Positions 33,607 to 41,214 of a stretch of DNA of 64,000 bases are shown here, one piece after another. The notes under the pieces were generated by a model, which saw only the letters and a list, made by a program, of their open reading frames with translations, did not search any database and was not told the origin of the DNA. The DNA lies in contig NZ_CP021731.1 of NCBI RefSeq assembly GCF_003628555.1, positions 4,836,001-4,900,000 on the forward strand, in the 5' to 3' direction. Both the position numbers and the translations under genes were made by a program. How positions within the stretch are numbered: the stretch's first letter is position 1; each line of letters opens with the position of its first letter. Source of the DNA: Azoarcus sp. DN11. Lineage in GTDB: Bacteria > Pseudomonadota > Gammaproteobacteria > Burkholderiales > Rhodocyclaceae.

Positions 33607-34917
33607 TCAGGCCGCCAGCTTGCGCAGGCCGAGCTGCTCCATAAAGGCATCGACGCGCGCCTGGGTGCGCACTTCGTCGAACTCGCGCTCGTCGCCCATG
33701 TTGCCTTCGTAGGTCATGATCGGGATGCCGGCCTTGGCCATCGCCTGGCGGTTTTCCATGATCCCGACCGAGAGGCCTTCGCAGCCGCGGTTGAGGTGCA
33801 TCATGCAGCCGTCGACCCCCCAGTCGCGCGCGATGTCGAGCATCATCCGGGACTTCACCGACGGGTCGAAGAACTGCTGCCACAGCGGCTTCGACAGGTT
33901 CCAGTCGGCATACAGGCGCAGCGCCGTGTCGCGGTCGTTCATCTCGATGCCTTTCTCCCACGGCACGGTGCGCGCGCCCCAGGAGCCGTCTTCCTTGTAC
34001 TCCCACGTGCCTTCCAGGCCGAAGGTGTAGAGCGAGCCGATCGACACCGCGCCGTAGCTCTCGAGGTAGCGGAAGATCTTCAGGAAGGGCCACGGCGGCT
34101 GCGTGTCGGACATCAGGCGGCAGCGCTCGTTGGCCACCGCGGCGATGCCGCGCGCGACGCGGTCCTTCACCTCGTCGTACAGCTCGTCCATGAAGTCCGC
34201 GCACCACTGCGAGGATTTGTGCAGGATGCACAGCACGTACAGCGAGTACATAGTCTTCTCGTCGAGCGGCGCGGGCCGCGCCTTCTGCAGTTCGCAGATC
34301 TGCGCCCAGCGGCTGGTCGAGCGCATCTCGTTCTTGATCGCGCGGATCAGCAGCTCGTCGTCGCACTTGCGCCCGGTCGCCTTCTCGACGAACTCGATCG
34401 AGTCGTGCAGCTGCGCCGTCACGTAGTCGAGCCGTTCGGGCGTGAGATCCTTGTACGCGCCGACCGAGACATCCACGTAGAAGTCCGGGATGTTCTTCAC
34501 GCGCGCCACGTGCTGGTACCACTTCGCGTGCGAGCAGCAGATCTGCGTCTGGTAGATGAAGTCCGACTTCGGCCACTTGCCGCCGTAGAAGTACTCGTCC
34601 AGGTGCATGCTGCCCCAGTAGATGCGCATGTAGGAGCACATGTCGCGCGCGAAGCCGTAGGACTCGGCGGCGTCAAGGCAGCGCTGGGTGAACTTCTTGT
34701 CGAGCGACACGCCGGCCGAATACGGCTCGCCGGTGAGCGGATAGACGTCGTCGCCGAGCGAGGTCGGGATCGCGTCGAAGGACCACCCCGCCGCGGACCA
34801 GCGGATGCCGCCGTTGTCCTTGGCGCGGGCGTAGTTGTGGTAATACTGCTCGCGCAGCTGCTTGGCCTTGCCCCACAGCTTGAGCTGTTCGGTCGGGTAG
34901 ATCGCCTTGGTGTCCAT
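33607..34917 (-). CDS. Benzoyl-CoA-reductase-like catalytic subunit, BzdO type
   Basis: 436 residues from the ATG at 34917. HgdB/BcrB-like fold with conserved cysteines in '[23 protein letters not shown]' (spread over two motifs) and the '[18 protein letters not shown]' cysteine pair, and the C-terminal '[14 protein letters not shown]'. BcrB/BcrC-type subunits hold the active-site iron-sulphur clusters and bind the aromatic CoA ester. The gene follows the BzdN-like gene by 17 bases. Substrate preference (benzoyl-CoA or a substituted analogue) cannot be read from these motifs. Confidence 0.9.
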   Translation of the reverse strand: MDTKAIYPTEQLKLWGKAKQLREQYYHNYARAKDNGGIRWSAAGWSFDAIPTSLGDDVYPLTGEPYSAGVSLDKKFTQRCLDAAESYGFARDMCSYMRIYWGSMHLDEYFYGGKWPKSDFIYQTQICCSHAKWYQHVARVKNIPDFYVDVSVGAYKDLTPERLDYVTAQLHDSIEFVEKATGRKCDDELLIRAIKNEMRSTSRWAQICELQKARPAPLDEKTMYSLYVLCILHKSSQWCADFMDELYDEVKDRVARGIAAVANERCRLMSDTQPPWPFLKIFRYLESYGAVSIGSLYTFGLEGTWEYKEDGSWGARTVPWEKGIEMNDRDTALRLYADWNLSKPLWQQFFDPSVKSRMMLDIARDWGVDGCMMHLNRGCEGLSVGIMENRQAMAKAGIPIMTYEGNMGDEREFDEVRTQARVDAFMEQLGLRKLAA

Positions 34918-34934
34918 GTCTTGTCTCCGGTCGC

Positions 34935-36074
34935 TCAGAACAGTTCTTCTTCGCTCAGCGTCTCGAGCATCGCCTCGATGCGGATGCGGAACGGGCCGAT
35001 CGGGTTGGTGATGTCGAACTCCAGGAACAGCGTCGGGATGCCGTTGGCCTCGAGGTGGCGCTTGAGGTCCGGGTAGTCGCCCTCGTGCGGGTCGCAGAAT
35101 TTCTGCTGCAGGAAGACCGCCGCCTGCACCTTGTATTCCTTCGCGAGGTTCAGCACGTGATCGAAGCGCGTGTGCGCCGGGTAGTCCTTGGTCGGGCAGG
35201 CCGGGCGGTCGCAGTAGCGTTCGGCGATGGCCTTGACGACGTCGGCCTCGGGCTTCGAGGCGTTCCAGAAGTAGCGCGTGCCCGAGCACTGGTCGTCGAT
35301 GACGATCGTGGCGCCCACCGACTCGACCATCGCCATGAAGGCGACGTCGTCGTTCTCCGAGCCGATCGTCATGAAGCGCGCACCCGTCGGCCGCGTCACC
35401 TGGCGCTTGGGCAGCGCCGCGAGCACCTTCTTCAGCATCTCGTTGTGTTCGCGCTTGTCGATGAACTGCGCGGTGATCGACGCATACAGCGCCTCGACGC
35501 CAGTGACCTTGGGCTCGTCCGCCTTGCGGTAGTCGAACAGCTCGCGCAGCAGGCGGCGGTTCTCGTCCATCACCGCGAGCGCGTCGCGCAGCATGTCGTC
35601 GGTGAGCGGCTTGCCGGTGAGCGTCTGCAGGAACACGCGGAAGCGCTCGATTTCGGCGTAGTGCGCCTTGCGCGAATGCGGCGACTGCACGTCGTTGGGC
35701 ATCGCGACGTAGTAGTCCCATTGCACGGTCGGCACGTTCTGACGCCAGGAGCTGTAGGCTTGGCGGTACTGGATGCAGGACTGCGTCAGCGTGACGCCTT
35801 CCGCGTAGTCGAAGCGGCCCAGCAGGCCCTGCGCCAACGAGTCGCGGCAGAACGGACAGAACATGCCGAAGATGTGCGGCTCGGTCACGTTCTGCGGCTC
35901 GTGCGCGCCGAGCACGCGCACCGGCAGCATGCCGGCCGCGATCAGCAGCTCCTCGGGCGTGTAGGTGCACATCGTCGCGACGACCTGCCCGCCGGTGCGC
36001 GCCTTCCAGGCGCGGGCATAGTCGTGGCGCTTCTCGTACCACTCCTTGAACTGGTCAAACAATCCGTCGTTCAT
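34935..36074 (-). CDS. Benzoyl-CoA-reductase-like catalytic subunit, BzdN type
   Basis: 379 residues. BcrC/BzdN-like: conserved cysteines in '[24 protein letters not shown]' (motif key MCTYTPEE), '[18 protein letters not shown]' and '[12 protein letters not shown]', and '[13 protein letters not shown]' late in the protein. It is the first gene of an operon ordered N-O-P-Q as in Azoarcus bzd operons. Unlike those operons it is not followed by ferredoxin, ferredoxin-reductase, dienoyl-CoA hydratase or ring-opening hydrolase genes within this window. The promoter region carries a perfect FNR box and two TetR-type operators, so expression should need anoxia plus an inducer. Confidence 0.9.
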   Translation of the reverse strand: MNDGLFDQFKEWYEKRHDYARAWKARTGGQVVATMCTYTPEELLIAAGMLPVRVLGAHEPQNVTEPHIFGMFCPFCRDSLAQGLLGRFDYAEGVTLTQSCIQYRQAYSSWRQNVPTVQWDYYVAMPNDVQSPHSRKAHYAEIERFRVFLQTLTGKPLTDDMLRDALAVMDENRRLLRELFDYRKADEPKVTGVEALYASITAQFIDKREHNEMLKKVLAALPKRQVTRPTGARFMTIGSENDDVAFMAMVESVGATIVIDDQCSGTRYFWNASKPEADVVKAIAERYCDRPACPTKDYPAHTRFDHVLNLAKEYKVQAAVFLQQKFCDPHEGDYPDLKRHLEANGIPTLFLEFDITNPIGPFRIRIEAMLETLSEEELF

Positions 36075-36158
36075 GAACCTGTCTCCTCGTGAATGCCCCG
36101 CCCTGTCGGGGAGCCTGTCCAGCCAAATCGTCCCGCTCTGGTCTCCGCTTCAGTCTGT

Positions 36159-36172
36159 TTGATGTCCATCAA
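36159..36172. promoter_or_regulatory. FNR/CRP-type box upstream of the reductase operon
   Basis: TTGATGTCCATCAA matches the FNR consensus TTGAT-N4-ATCAA perfectly. It lies about 85-98 bases before the BzdN-like start. In Azoarcus CIB the FNR homologue AcpR activates the benzoate reductase operon (recalled literature), so the same logic is likely here. Confidence 0.75.
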
Positions 36173-36177
36173 CTGAC

Positions 36178-36219
36178 TGAATGTTCGTTCACTCTACATC
36201 CGGATTTTTGCGAAAGCAA
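36178..36219 (-). promoter_or_regulatory. Candidate promoter and TetR operator of the reductase operon
   Basis: On the minus strand a -35 TTGCTT (36219-36214) and -10 TAGAGT (36196-36191) are separated by 17 bp. The operator TGAATGT-TCGT-TCACTCT (36178-36195) overlaps the -10 and start point. The FNR box then lies downstream of this start, so either FNR acts on a second, weaker promoter nearer the gene or the promoter call is wrong; start-site mapping would decide. Confidence 0.45.
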
Positions 36220-36223
36220 GTAT

Positions 36224-36241
36224 TGAATGAACAATTATTCA
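36224..36241. promoter_or_regulatory. Second TetR-type operator upstream of the reductase operon
   Basis: TGAATGA-ACAA-TTATTCA, same 7-4-7 geometry, 46 bases (centre to centre) from the first operator. Confidence 0.6.
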
Positions 36242-36461
36242 TTCGACTGCAATGGAGTGCAGGCAGATGTGGCAAACGGAGCGGCGCGAGGCGGGGAAAG
36301 ACGAGTTGACGGCAGCACCCGGCGCGCCGTCGACGAGCTCAGAGCGCAGGGCTGCGGTGCCGATCCACTAGCGGTGGAGGAAGGCGCAGTGGCGCGGGCG
36401 TGTCATGGGGGTGCGGCACGCGCGCGGGGCAAGGCATCGCGGCCCTGCCCCGCCGCGGGGA
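36242..36461. other. Gene-free stretch upstream of the reductase operon
   Basis: About 220 bp between the operator region and the stop of the 3-hydroxyacyl-CoA dehydrogenase gene. No gene or clear terminator seen. Confidence 0.4.
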
Positions 36462-38006
36462 TCAGGCGTGGAAGCGCCCGTCCGGACGCAGCGCGACGCG
36501 CTGCAGCAGCGGTGACAGGCGGTAGCGCTCCTCGCCGTAGTGCGCGCGCAGGTTCTCCAGCACGCGCGCGACGAAGGGGACGCCCAGCGCGTCGGCCCAC
36601 GCGAGCGGGCCGCGCGGGTAGTTGGTGCCGTAGCGCATCGCGGTGTCGATGTCGGCGGCGGTGCCGATGCCCTGCAGGACGCCGTCGGCGGCTTCGTTCG
36701 CGAGCATCGCCACGGTGCGCAGGCCGACGAGGCCGGCGACGTCGTCGAGGCGGCCGATGACTGCCTCGGTGCGCTGCAGCGTGCCGACGACGGCGTTCCA
36801 CGCTCCGTGGCCGCAGGAATCGGCACGGGCGAGCGTGAGGCGCTTCGCCGCCGCGTAGTCGAGCGCGAGATCCATGACGACGAGGTTGGCGAAGCCTTCC
36901 TCGTGGGCACGACGCGAGGCGCTGCGACCGTCGGACAGTGCCAGACGGGCGGTGCCGATGTCGATCCAGCCGCGGGCGGCGCCGGCGCCCTGCCCTTCGC
37001 CCGGAACGCGGCGGACGATAACGCCGCCGGCTTCGAGGCGGGCGATCAGCGGGGTGGCGGGGCCGAGGTCGCCGACCACCGTGACCGCGGCTTCGCCTGG
37101 CTGCGGCGGTTCGCTCTGCGGCGCGGGCAGGCTCGCGCCTTCGGCGTAGTCGTAGAAACCGCGCCCGCTCTTGCGCCCCAGGCGGCCGGCGGCAACGAGT
37201 TCCTGCTGGATCAGGCTCGGCGTGAAGCGCTTGTCGCCGAAGTAGGCGTCGAAGACGGACCGGGTGACGGCGAAGTTCACGTCGTGGCCGATGAGGTCCA
37301 TCAGCTCGAAAGGCCCCATCGGGAAGCCGCAGCCGTCGCGCAGCGCCGCGTCGAGCGTCGCGGGGTCGGCGGCACGCTCGTTGAGCACGCGCAGCGCTTC
37401 GGCGTAGTACGGGCGGGCGACGCGATTGACGATGAAGCCGGGTGTCGAGGTCGCGTGCACCGGGACCTTGCCCCAGGCTTTCGCGGTTTCGTACAGCGTG
37501 TCGGCGAGGGCGCGCGTCGTCGCGAGGCCGGAGACGATCTCGACCAGCTTCATGCGCGGCGCAGGGTTGAAAAAGTGCAGGCCCGCGAGGCGTTCGGGGC
37601 GCGCGAGCGCGGCGCCGATCTGCGTGATCGACAGCGACGAGGTGTTGGTCGCGAGGATCGCGTCCGCGTCGAGCAGGTCTTCGAGCGCCCGGAAAAGTTT
37701 TTGTTTGACGTCGAGGTTCTCGACGATGGCTTCGATCGCGAGGCCGGCGTCGCGCGCGGCGGTGAGCTCGGTGACGGGTATCACGCGCGCGAGCGTCGCG
37801 TCCGCCTCGGTCTCGGCGAGCTTGCCCCGGGCGGCGAGGAAGCGCAGGTCGCGCGCGATGCCGTCGCGGCCCTTCTCGACCGCTTCGGCACGCGTGTCGT
37901 AGAGGTAGACGGCGTGCCCGGCGGCGGCCGCGACGTGGGCGATGCCGCTGCCCATCGCCCCGGCGCCGATGACGAGCACCTTCACGTCGGTGGTGAGCGC
38001 GGTCAT
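36462..38006 (-). CDS. 3-hydroxyacyl-CoA dehydrogenase (PaaH type, two C-terminal domains)
   Basis: 514 residues. NAD-binding motif 'VLVIGAGAMGSGIAHVAAAAGH' at residues ~9-30, 'IEAIVENLDVKQKLF', the 'ATNTSSLSITQI' strand and 'GLHFFNPAPRMKLVEIV' with catalytic His and Asn. Two C-terminal 3HCDH domains are present ('TPGFIVNRVARPYYAEALRVL' and 'NYPRGPLAWADALG'), as in PaaH/PaaC that oxidise 3-hydroxyadipyl-CoA. In the box pathway it would make 3-oxoadipyl-CoA for the thiolase at 55.4 kb. It is the last gene of the long minus-strand run that starts with boxD, 9 bases after the rubredoxin gene. Confidence 0.9.
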   Translation of the reverse strand: MTALTTDVKVLVIGAGAMGSGIAHVAAAAGHAVYLYDTRAEAVEKGRDGIARDLRFLAARGKLAETEADATLARVIPVTELTAARDAGLAIEAIVENLDVKQKLFRALEDLLDADAILATNTSSLSITQIGAALARPERLAGLHFFNPAPRMKLVEIVSGLATTRALADTLYETAKAWGKVPVHATSTPGFIVNRVARPYYAEALRVLNERAADPATLDAALRDGCGFPMGPFELMDLIGHDVNFAVTRSVFDAYFGDKRFTPSLIQQELVAAGRLGRKSGRGFYDYAEGASLPAPQSEPPQPGEAAVTVVGDLGPATPLIARLEAGGVIVRRVPGEGQGAGAARGWIDIGTARLALSDGRSASRRAHEEGFANLVVMDLALDYAAAKRLTLARADSCGHGAWNAVVGTLQRTEAVIGRLDDVAGLVGLRTVAMLANEAADGVLQGIGTAADIDTAMRYGTNYPRGPLAWADALGVPFVARVLENLRAHYGEERYRLSPLLQRVALRPDGRFHA

Positions 38007-38015
38007 CGCGTCACC

Positions 38016-38186
38016 TCACTCCGCGTCGGGGGCCGGGTTGAAGTGCTCCTTGCCGTTGCCGCAGTCGGGGCAGACCCAGTCGGCGGGGACGTCTTCCCAC
38101 TTCGTGCCCGGTGCGATGCCGTCGTCGGGCAGGCCGTCGGCTTCGTTGTAGGGGAAGTAGCAGGCGCTGCATTGGTCGGTAGTCAT
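38016..38186 (-). CDS. Rubredoxin
   Basis: 56 residues. Two C-x2-C pairs bind one iron: '[14 protein letters not shown]' and '[13 protein letters not shown]', with the usual '[22 protein letters not shown]' core (key residues G-T-x-W-x-D-x-P-x-D-W). It is a one-electron carrier in the cytoplasm. A rubredoxin between a crotonase and a hydroxyacyl-CoA dehydrogenase gene is uncommon; it might feed the reductase operon 2 kb away or an oxygenase or peroxide-detoxification system. Start ATG at 38186 after AGAGAACGCC. Confidence 0.92.
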   Translation of the reverse strand: MTTDQCSACYFPYNEADGLPDDGIAPGTKWEDVPADWVCPDCGNGKEHFNPAPDAE

Positions 38187-38254
38187 GATGGCGTTCTCTC
38201 TGTGTCGTTGGGGGGGTGGGGTCGGGCGCTCTGCGGCGCCGTTCTTGGGTTCCA

Positions 38255-38290
38255 TGGGGTGGAAAAGCGAAGCGCGTTCCGCCTTACGGG
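38255..38290. repeat. GGCGGAAAAGCGAAGCGC-type dispersed repeat, copy 1
   Basis: GGTGGAAAAGCGAAGCGCG-TTCCGCC-TTACGGG, a short imperfect hairpin between the crotonase and rubredoxin genes. Related copies lie at 39117-39150, 39195-39222 (inverted) and 55292-55344. Confidence 0.7.
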
Positions 38291-38291
38291 T

Positions 38292-39095
38292 TCATATCGG
38301 CGAGCCGCTCGGGAAGTTCGGCGTCCGCCGCTCGCGCACGGCGGCAAGGCCTTCGCGCACTTCGGGGCCGGTGAAGCCGAGCATCTCCAGCGCGACGGAG
38401 TTGTCGAAGATCGGCCCCGCTTGGCGCAGCCAGTTGTTGAGGCTGTGCTTGGTCCAGCGCAGCGCGGTCTGCGGGCCGGCGGCGAGTTTTTTCGCGATGT
38501 CGAAGGCGGTCCCGCGCAAGGCGTCGGCATCCACCGCCATCGACACGAGGCCGATGCGCTCGGCTTCCTCGCCGCTCACTTCGTTCGACAGCAAGAGATG
38601 CAGCTTCGCCTTGGCCATGCCGCACAGGAGCGGCCAGATGATTGCGGCGTGGTCGCCGGCGGCGACCCCGAGGCGCGTGTGGCCGTCGATGAGGCGCGCG
38701 TTCTTCGCAGCGATCGAGATGTCCGCCAAGAGTGCCACCGCCAGCCCGCCGCCGACCGCCGGGCCGTTGATCGCCGAGACGATCACCTTGGAGCAGTTGA
38801 TCATGTTGTAGACAATGTCGCGCGCTTCCTTCCACACGCGGGCGCGGTGCTCGAACTCGTCGACCATCGCGGCGACGAGGTCGAGTGTGCCGCCGGCGGA
38901 GAAGCCCTTGTCCTGGCCGCGCACGACGATCACCGACACCGCCGGGTCGCGGTCGAGGTCGCGCCAGATGTCGGCGAGCTCACCGTGGCCGGTGGCGTCG
39001 GCGGCGGGGAGCTTGCCCGGTTCGCCGAGGATCACTTCGGCGATGCCGTGTTCGTGGAGTTCGACCTTGAGGTTGGTGTAGCGGGTGTAGTCCAT
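38292..39095 (-). CDS. Crotonase-superfamily enzyme, non-canonical active site
   Basis: 267 residues from the ATG at 39095. Crotonase fold: 'IVVRGQDKGFSAGGTLDLVAA' oxyanion loop, 'AINGPAVGGGLAVALLADISIAA', 'IDGHTRLGVAAGDHAAIIWPLL'. The first hydratase Glu is replaced by Ala ('GGGLAVA') and the second by His/Asp context ('DGHTRLG'). It is therefore probably an isomerase or C-C hydrolase rather than a simple hydratase. In the box route an enzyme must move the double bond of 3,4-dehydroadipyl-CoA before hydration; this protein is a candidate, by position only. It lies downstream of the thioesterase gene, across a repeat. Confidence 0.83.
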   Translation of the reverse strand: MDYTRYTNLKVELHEHGIAEVILGEPGKLPAADATGHGELADIWRDLDRDPAVSVIVVRGQDKGFSAGGTLDLVAAMVDEFEHRARVWKEARDIVYNMINCSKVIVSAINGPAVGGGLAVALLADISIAAKNARLIDGHTRLGVAAGDHAAIIWPLLCGMAKAKLHLLLSNEVSGEEAERIGLVSMAVDADALRGTAFDIAKKLAAGPQTALRWTKHSLNNWLRQAGPIFDNSVALEMLGFTGPEVREGLAAVRERRTPNFPSGSPI

Positions 39096-39116
39096 CGTCT
39101 GTCCTTCGTTTTCGAT

Positions 39117-39222
39117 CGTAGGGCGGAAAAGCGAAGCGCCTTCCGCCGTATACCGGGCCCGGATGACCGCATTCGGCGGCGAAGTTGCCAAAATCCGGCC
39201 TTCGGCTTTTCCGCCCTACGGG
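39117..39222. repeat. Inverted pair of GGCGGAAAAGC-type repeats
   Basis: CGTAGGGCGGAAAAGCGAAG (39117-39136, continuing GCGCCTTCCGCC) and its inverted partner GGCTTTTCCGCCCTACGGG (39204-39222) bracket about 65 bases. The pair could fold into a long hairpin in the operon transcript between the thioesterase and crotonase genes; the right arm overlaps the last codons of the thioesterase gene. Confidence 0.7.
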
Positions 39223-39638
39223 TTGTGCGGCTCCAGAAACCGGCTGAAGCGCTCGCGCCATTCGCCGTCGATCATGGTCGCGCGCGGGGCGCCGCCGAGG
39301 TCGGCCCACACCACCGTCTGCTTCGCGCGGAAGCGCACCTGCTCGCCCTTCGACGCGGTCGTGACGATGTCCATCGAGCTGCCGCCGATGCGCGCGACGT
39401 AGAGCGTGAAGGTCAATTCGTCGCCGTGCATGCTCGGCGCGATGAAGTCCACTTCGAGGTGGCGCATCGGCACGCCGCGGCGGATCTCGGCGTGCAGCTT
39501 GTAGAAGTCCACACCGATGCCACGGTCGAACCAGTCCTCGATCACTTCATTGCACAGCACCAGGCACTGCGGGTAGAAGACGATGCCGGCCGGGTCGCAG
39601 TGGTGGAAGCGGATGGGTTTCTTGCATTCGAAGATCAT
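39216..39638 (-). CDS. Hot-dog acyl-CoA thioesterase (4-hydroxybenzoyl-CoA thioesterase family)
   Basis: 140 residues. The family active-site motif 'IRFHHCDPAGIVFYPQCLVLCNEVIEDWF' (key H-x2-D-P-A-G-I-V-F-Y, with catalytic Asp) opens the protein, followed by the hot-dog strands 'VPMRHLEVDFIAPSMHGDELTFTLYV'. It hydrolyses aryl- or acyl-CoA esters, probably releasing trapped CoA from dead-end benzoyl-CoA derivatives. Thioesterases of this type accompany box clusters. It starts 7 bases after the hydrolase stop. Confidence 0.9.
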   Translation of the reverse strand: MIFECKKPIRFHHCDPAGIVFYPQCLVLCNEVIEDWFDRGIGVDFYKLHAEIRRGVPMRHLEVDFIAPSMHGDELTFTLYVARIGGSSMDIVTTASKGEQVRFRAKQTVVWADLGGAPRATMIDGEWRERFSRFLEPHNP

Positions 39639-39645
39639 GGCGGTA

Positions 39646-40416
39646 TCAGTCCAGGATGCGGTTGACGAATTCGCCGACGGCCTCGATCACGGCCGCGGGC
39701 TGGTCCTTGTGCGGGGAATGGCGGCAGTCGGCGAGCTTGACGAGGTCCACGTCGCGCGCCTGCGCGGCGATGCGGTCGATCTGGTCCATCGTGCCATATT
39801 CGTCGTCCTCGCCCTGGATCGCGAGCACCGGGCAGGCGATGCGCGGCACGTATTCCTCGATGTTCCACGCGCGGAAATCCGGGTGCAGCCAGATGTCGTT
39901 CCAGCCCCAGAACGCGGCTTCCACGTCCTGGTGGTACTTGCCGAGCCGCGCCGGGAGATCGGTCGTCTGCCACGCGACCTTGGCCTGCGCGATGCTTTTC
40001 ACCGAGATGTCCTCGACCAGCACGTGCGGCGCCATCACGACCACGCCGGTGAGCGGCGTGTCGGTACCACCGGCGCAGATCAGCGCGATCGAGCCGCCGT
40101 CGGAATGGCCGAGGAGGATGGGGCGGTCGAGCTGCAGCGCGTCGAGGAAAGCCGGCAGCACCGCGAGACCTTCGTCGTGCATGTAGCGCGTGTCGCGCGG
40201 CAGCTCGGCCGGGTCGGAGCGGCCGTAACCGGCGCGCGAGAAGACGATGGCCTCGCAGCCGGTCGCGTCGGCGACCTTCTGCGGAAAGTCGCGCCACATC
40301 GTCACCGAGCCCAGCCCTTCGTGCAGGAACACGATTGCGGGCGCGCCTTCGCGCGGATGCGCGGACGGCAGCCGGACGTATTCGAGATTCTTGCCGCCGA
40401 CTCGAACCTGTTTCAT
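39646..40416 (-). CDS. Alpha/beta-hydrolase of the benzoate cluster
   Basis: 256 residues. Nucleophile elbow 'LLGHSDGGSIALI' with the Ser, acid residue in 'IQGEDDEYGT' and histidine in 'CRHSPHKDQP' make a complete triad. The oxyanion region is 'VFLHEGLGSVTMWRDFP'. Related hydrolases sit in the aerobic benzoate cluster of Azoarcus evansii (recalled), where they are thought to hydrolyse a lactone or CoA by-product. It follows the livF stop directly with no spacer, which indicates translational coupling. Confidence 0.88.
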   Translation of the reverse strand: MKQVRVGGKNLEYVRLPSAHPREGAPAIVFLHEGLGSVTMWRDFPQKVADATGCEAIVFSRAGYGRSDPAELPRDTRYMHDEGLAVLPAFLDALQLDRPILLGHSDGGSIALICAGGTDTPLTGVVVMAPHVLVEDISVKSIAQAKVAWQTTDLPARLGKYHQDVEAAFWGWNDIWLHPDFRAWNIEEYVPRIACPVLAIQGEDDEYGTMDQIDRIAAQARDVDLVKLADCRHSPHKDQPAAVIEAVGEFVNRILD

Positions 40417-41214
40417 TCAGACCCCCAGGTGTTTTTGGATGAGCTCGGGATTATTGCGCACCTCCTCGCTCGGACCGTCGAACACGACCTGGCCCTTCAC
40501 GAGGATCATCGAGCGGTCGGTCAGCGCGGTGACGGCCGAATGGTTCTTGTCGACGATCACGGTGGCGATGCCGCTGTCGCGGATCTCGCGCACCACGCGC
40601 CAGATCTCGCGCACGATCAGGGGCGCCAGACCTTCGGTCGCCTCGTCGAGAATCAGCAGATCCGGATTGGTCATCAGCGCACGCCCGATCGTGAGCATCT
40701 GCTGCTCGCCGCCCGAAAGTTGACCGCCGCCGTTGGTGAGGCGTTCGGCGAGGCGCGGGAAAGTCGCCATCACGCGGTCGAACGTCCAGTCGCGCTGGCC
40801 TTCGACGCCGGCGCGCGCGGCCATCAGCAGGTTCTCCTTCACCGACAGGTTGGGGAAGATGCCGCGGCCTTCGGGCACGTAGGCGATGCCGAGGCGCGCG
40901 ATCTTGTGCGTCGGCCCGCCGGTCATGCGCTGGCCGCGCACCAGCACGCCGCCGGCCTTGGGCGTCAGGAAGCCCATCATCGTGCGGATCAGCGTCGTCT
41001 TGCCCATGCCGTTGCGGCCCATCAGGCCGAGCGCCTCGCCCTTGCGGATGTGGAAGTTCACGCCGTGCAGGATGTGGCTGGAGCCGTAATAGGTATGCAG
41101 GCCGATCGCTTCCAGCAGCAGCTCGCGCGTATCCTCGGCCTTCTCGACTGCGGGCGCGGTGGCGGGCGCCAGCATGGCGCCCTCGTTCAGTATCGGCATC
41201 GACATGTCATTCAT
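40417..41214 (-). CDS. Branched-chain-type ABC transporter ATPase (LivF-like)
   Basis: 265 residues with an N-terminal extension of about 30 residues before the ABC domain. Walker A 'GLMGRNGMGKTTLIRTMMG', signature 'LSGGEQQMLTIGRAL', Walker B 'LLILDEATEGLAP' and the switch His in 'TVIVDKNHSAV' region are intact (the usual H-loop context is partly altered). It overlaps livG by 8 bases. With LivG it powers uptake through LivHM, here most likely of benzoate or a related aromatic acid. Confidence 0.92.
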   Translation of the reverse strand: MNDMSMPILNEGAMLAPATAPAVEKAEDTRELLLEAIGLHTYYGSSHILHGVNFHIRKGEALGLMGRNGMGKTTLIRTMMGFLTPKAGGVLVRGQRMTGGPTHKIARLGIAYVPEGRGIFPNLSVKENLLMAARAGVEGQRDWTFDRVMATFPRLAERLTNGGGQLSGGEQQMLTIGRALMTNPDLLILDEATEGLAPLIVREIWRVVREIRDSGIATVIVDKNHSAVTALTDRSMILVKGQVVFDGPSEEVRNNPELIQKHLGV

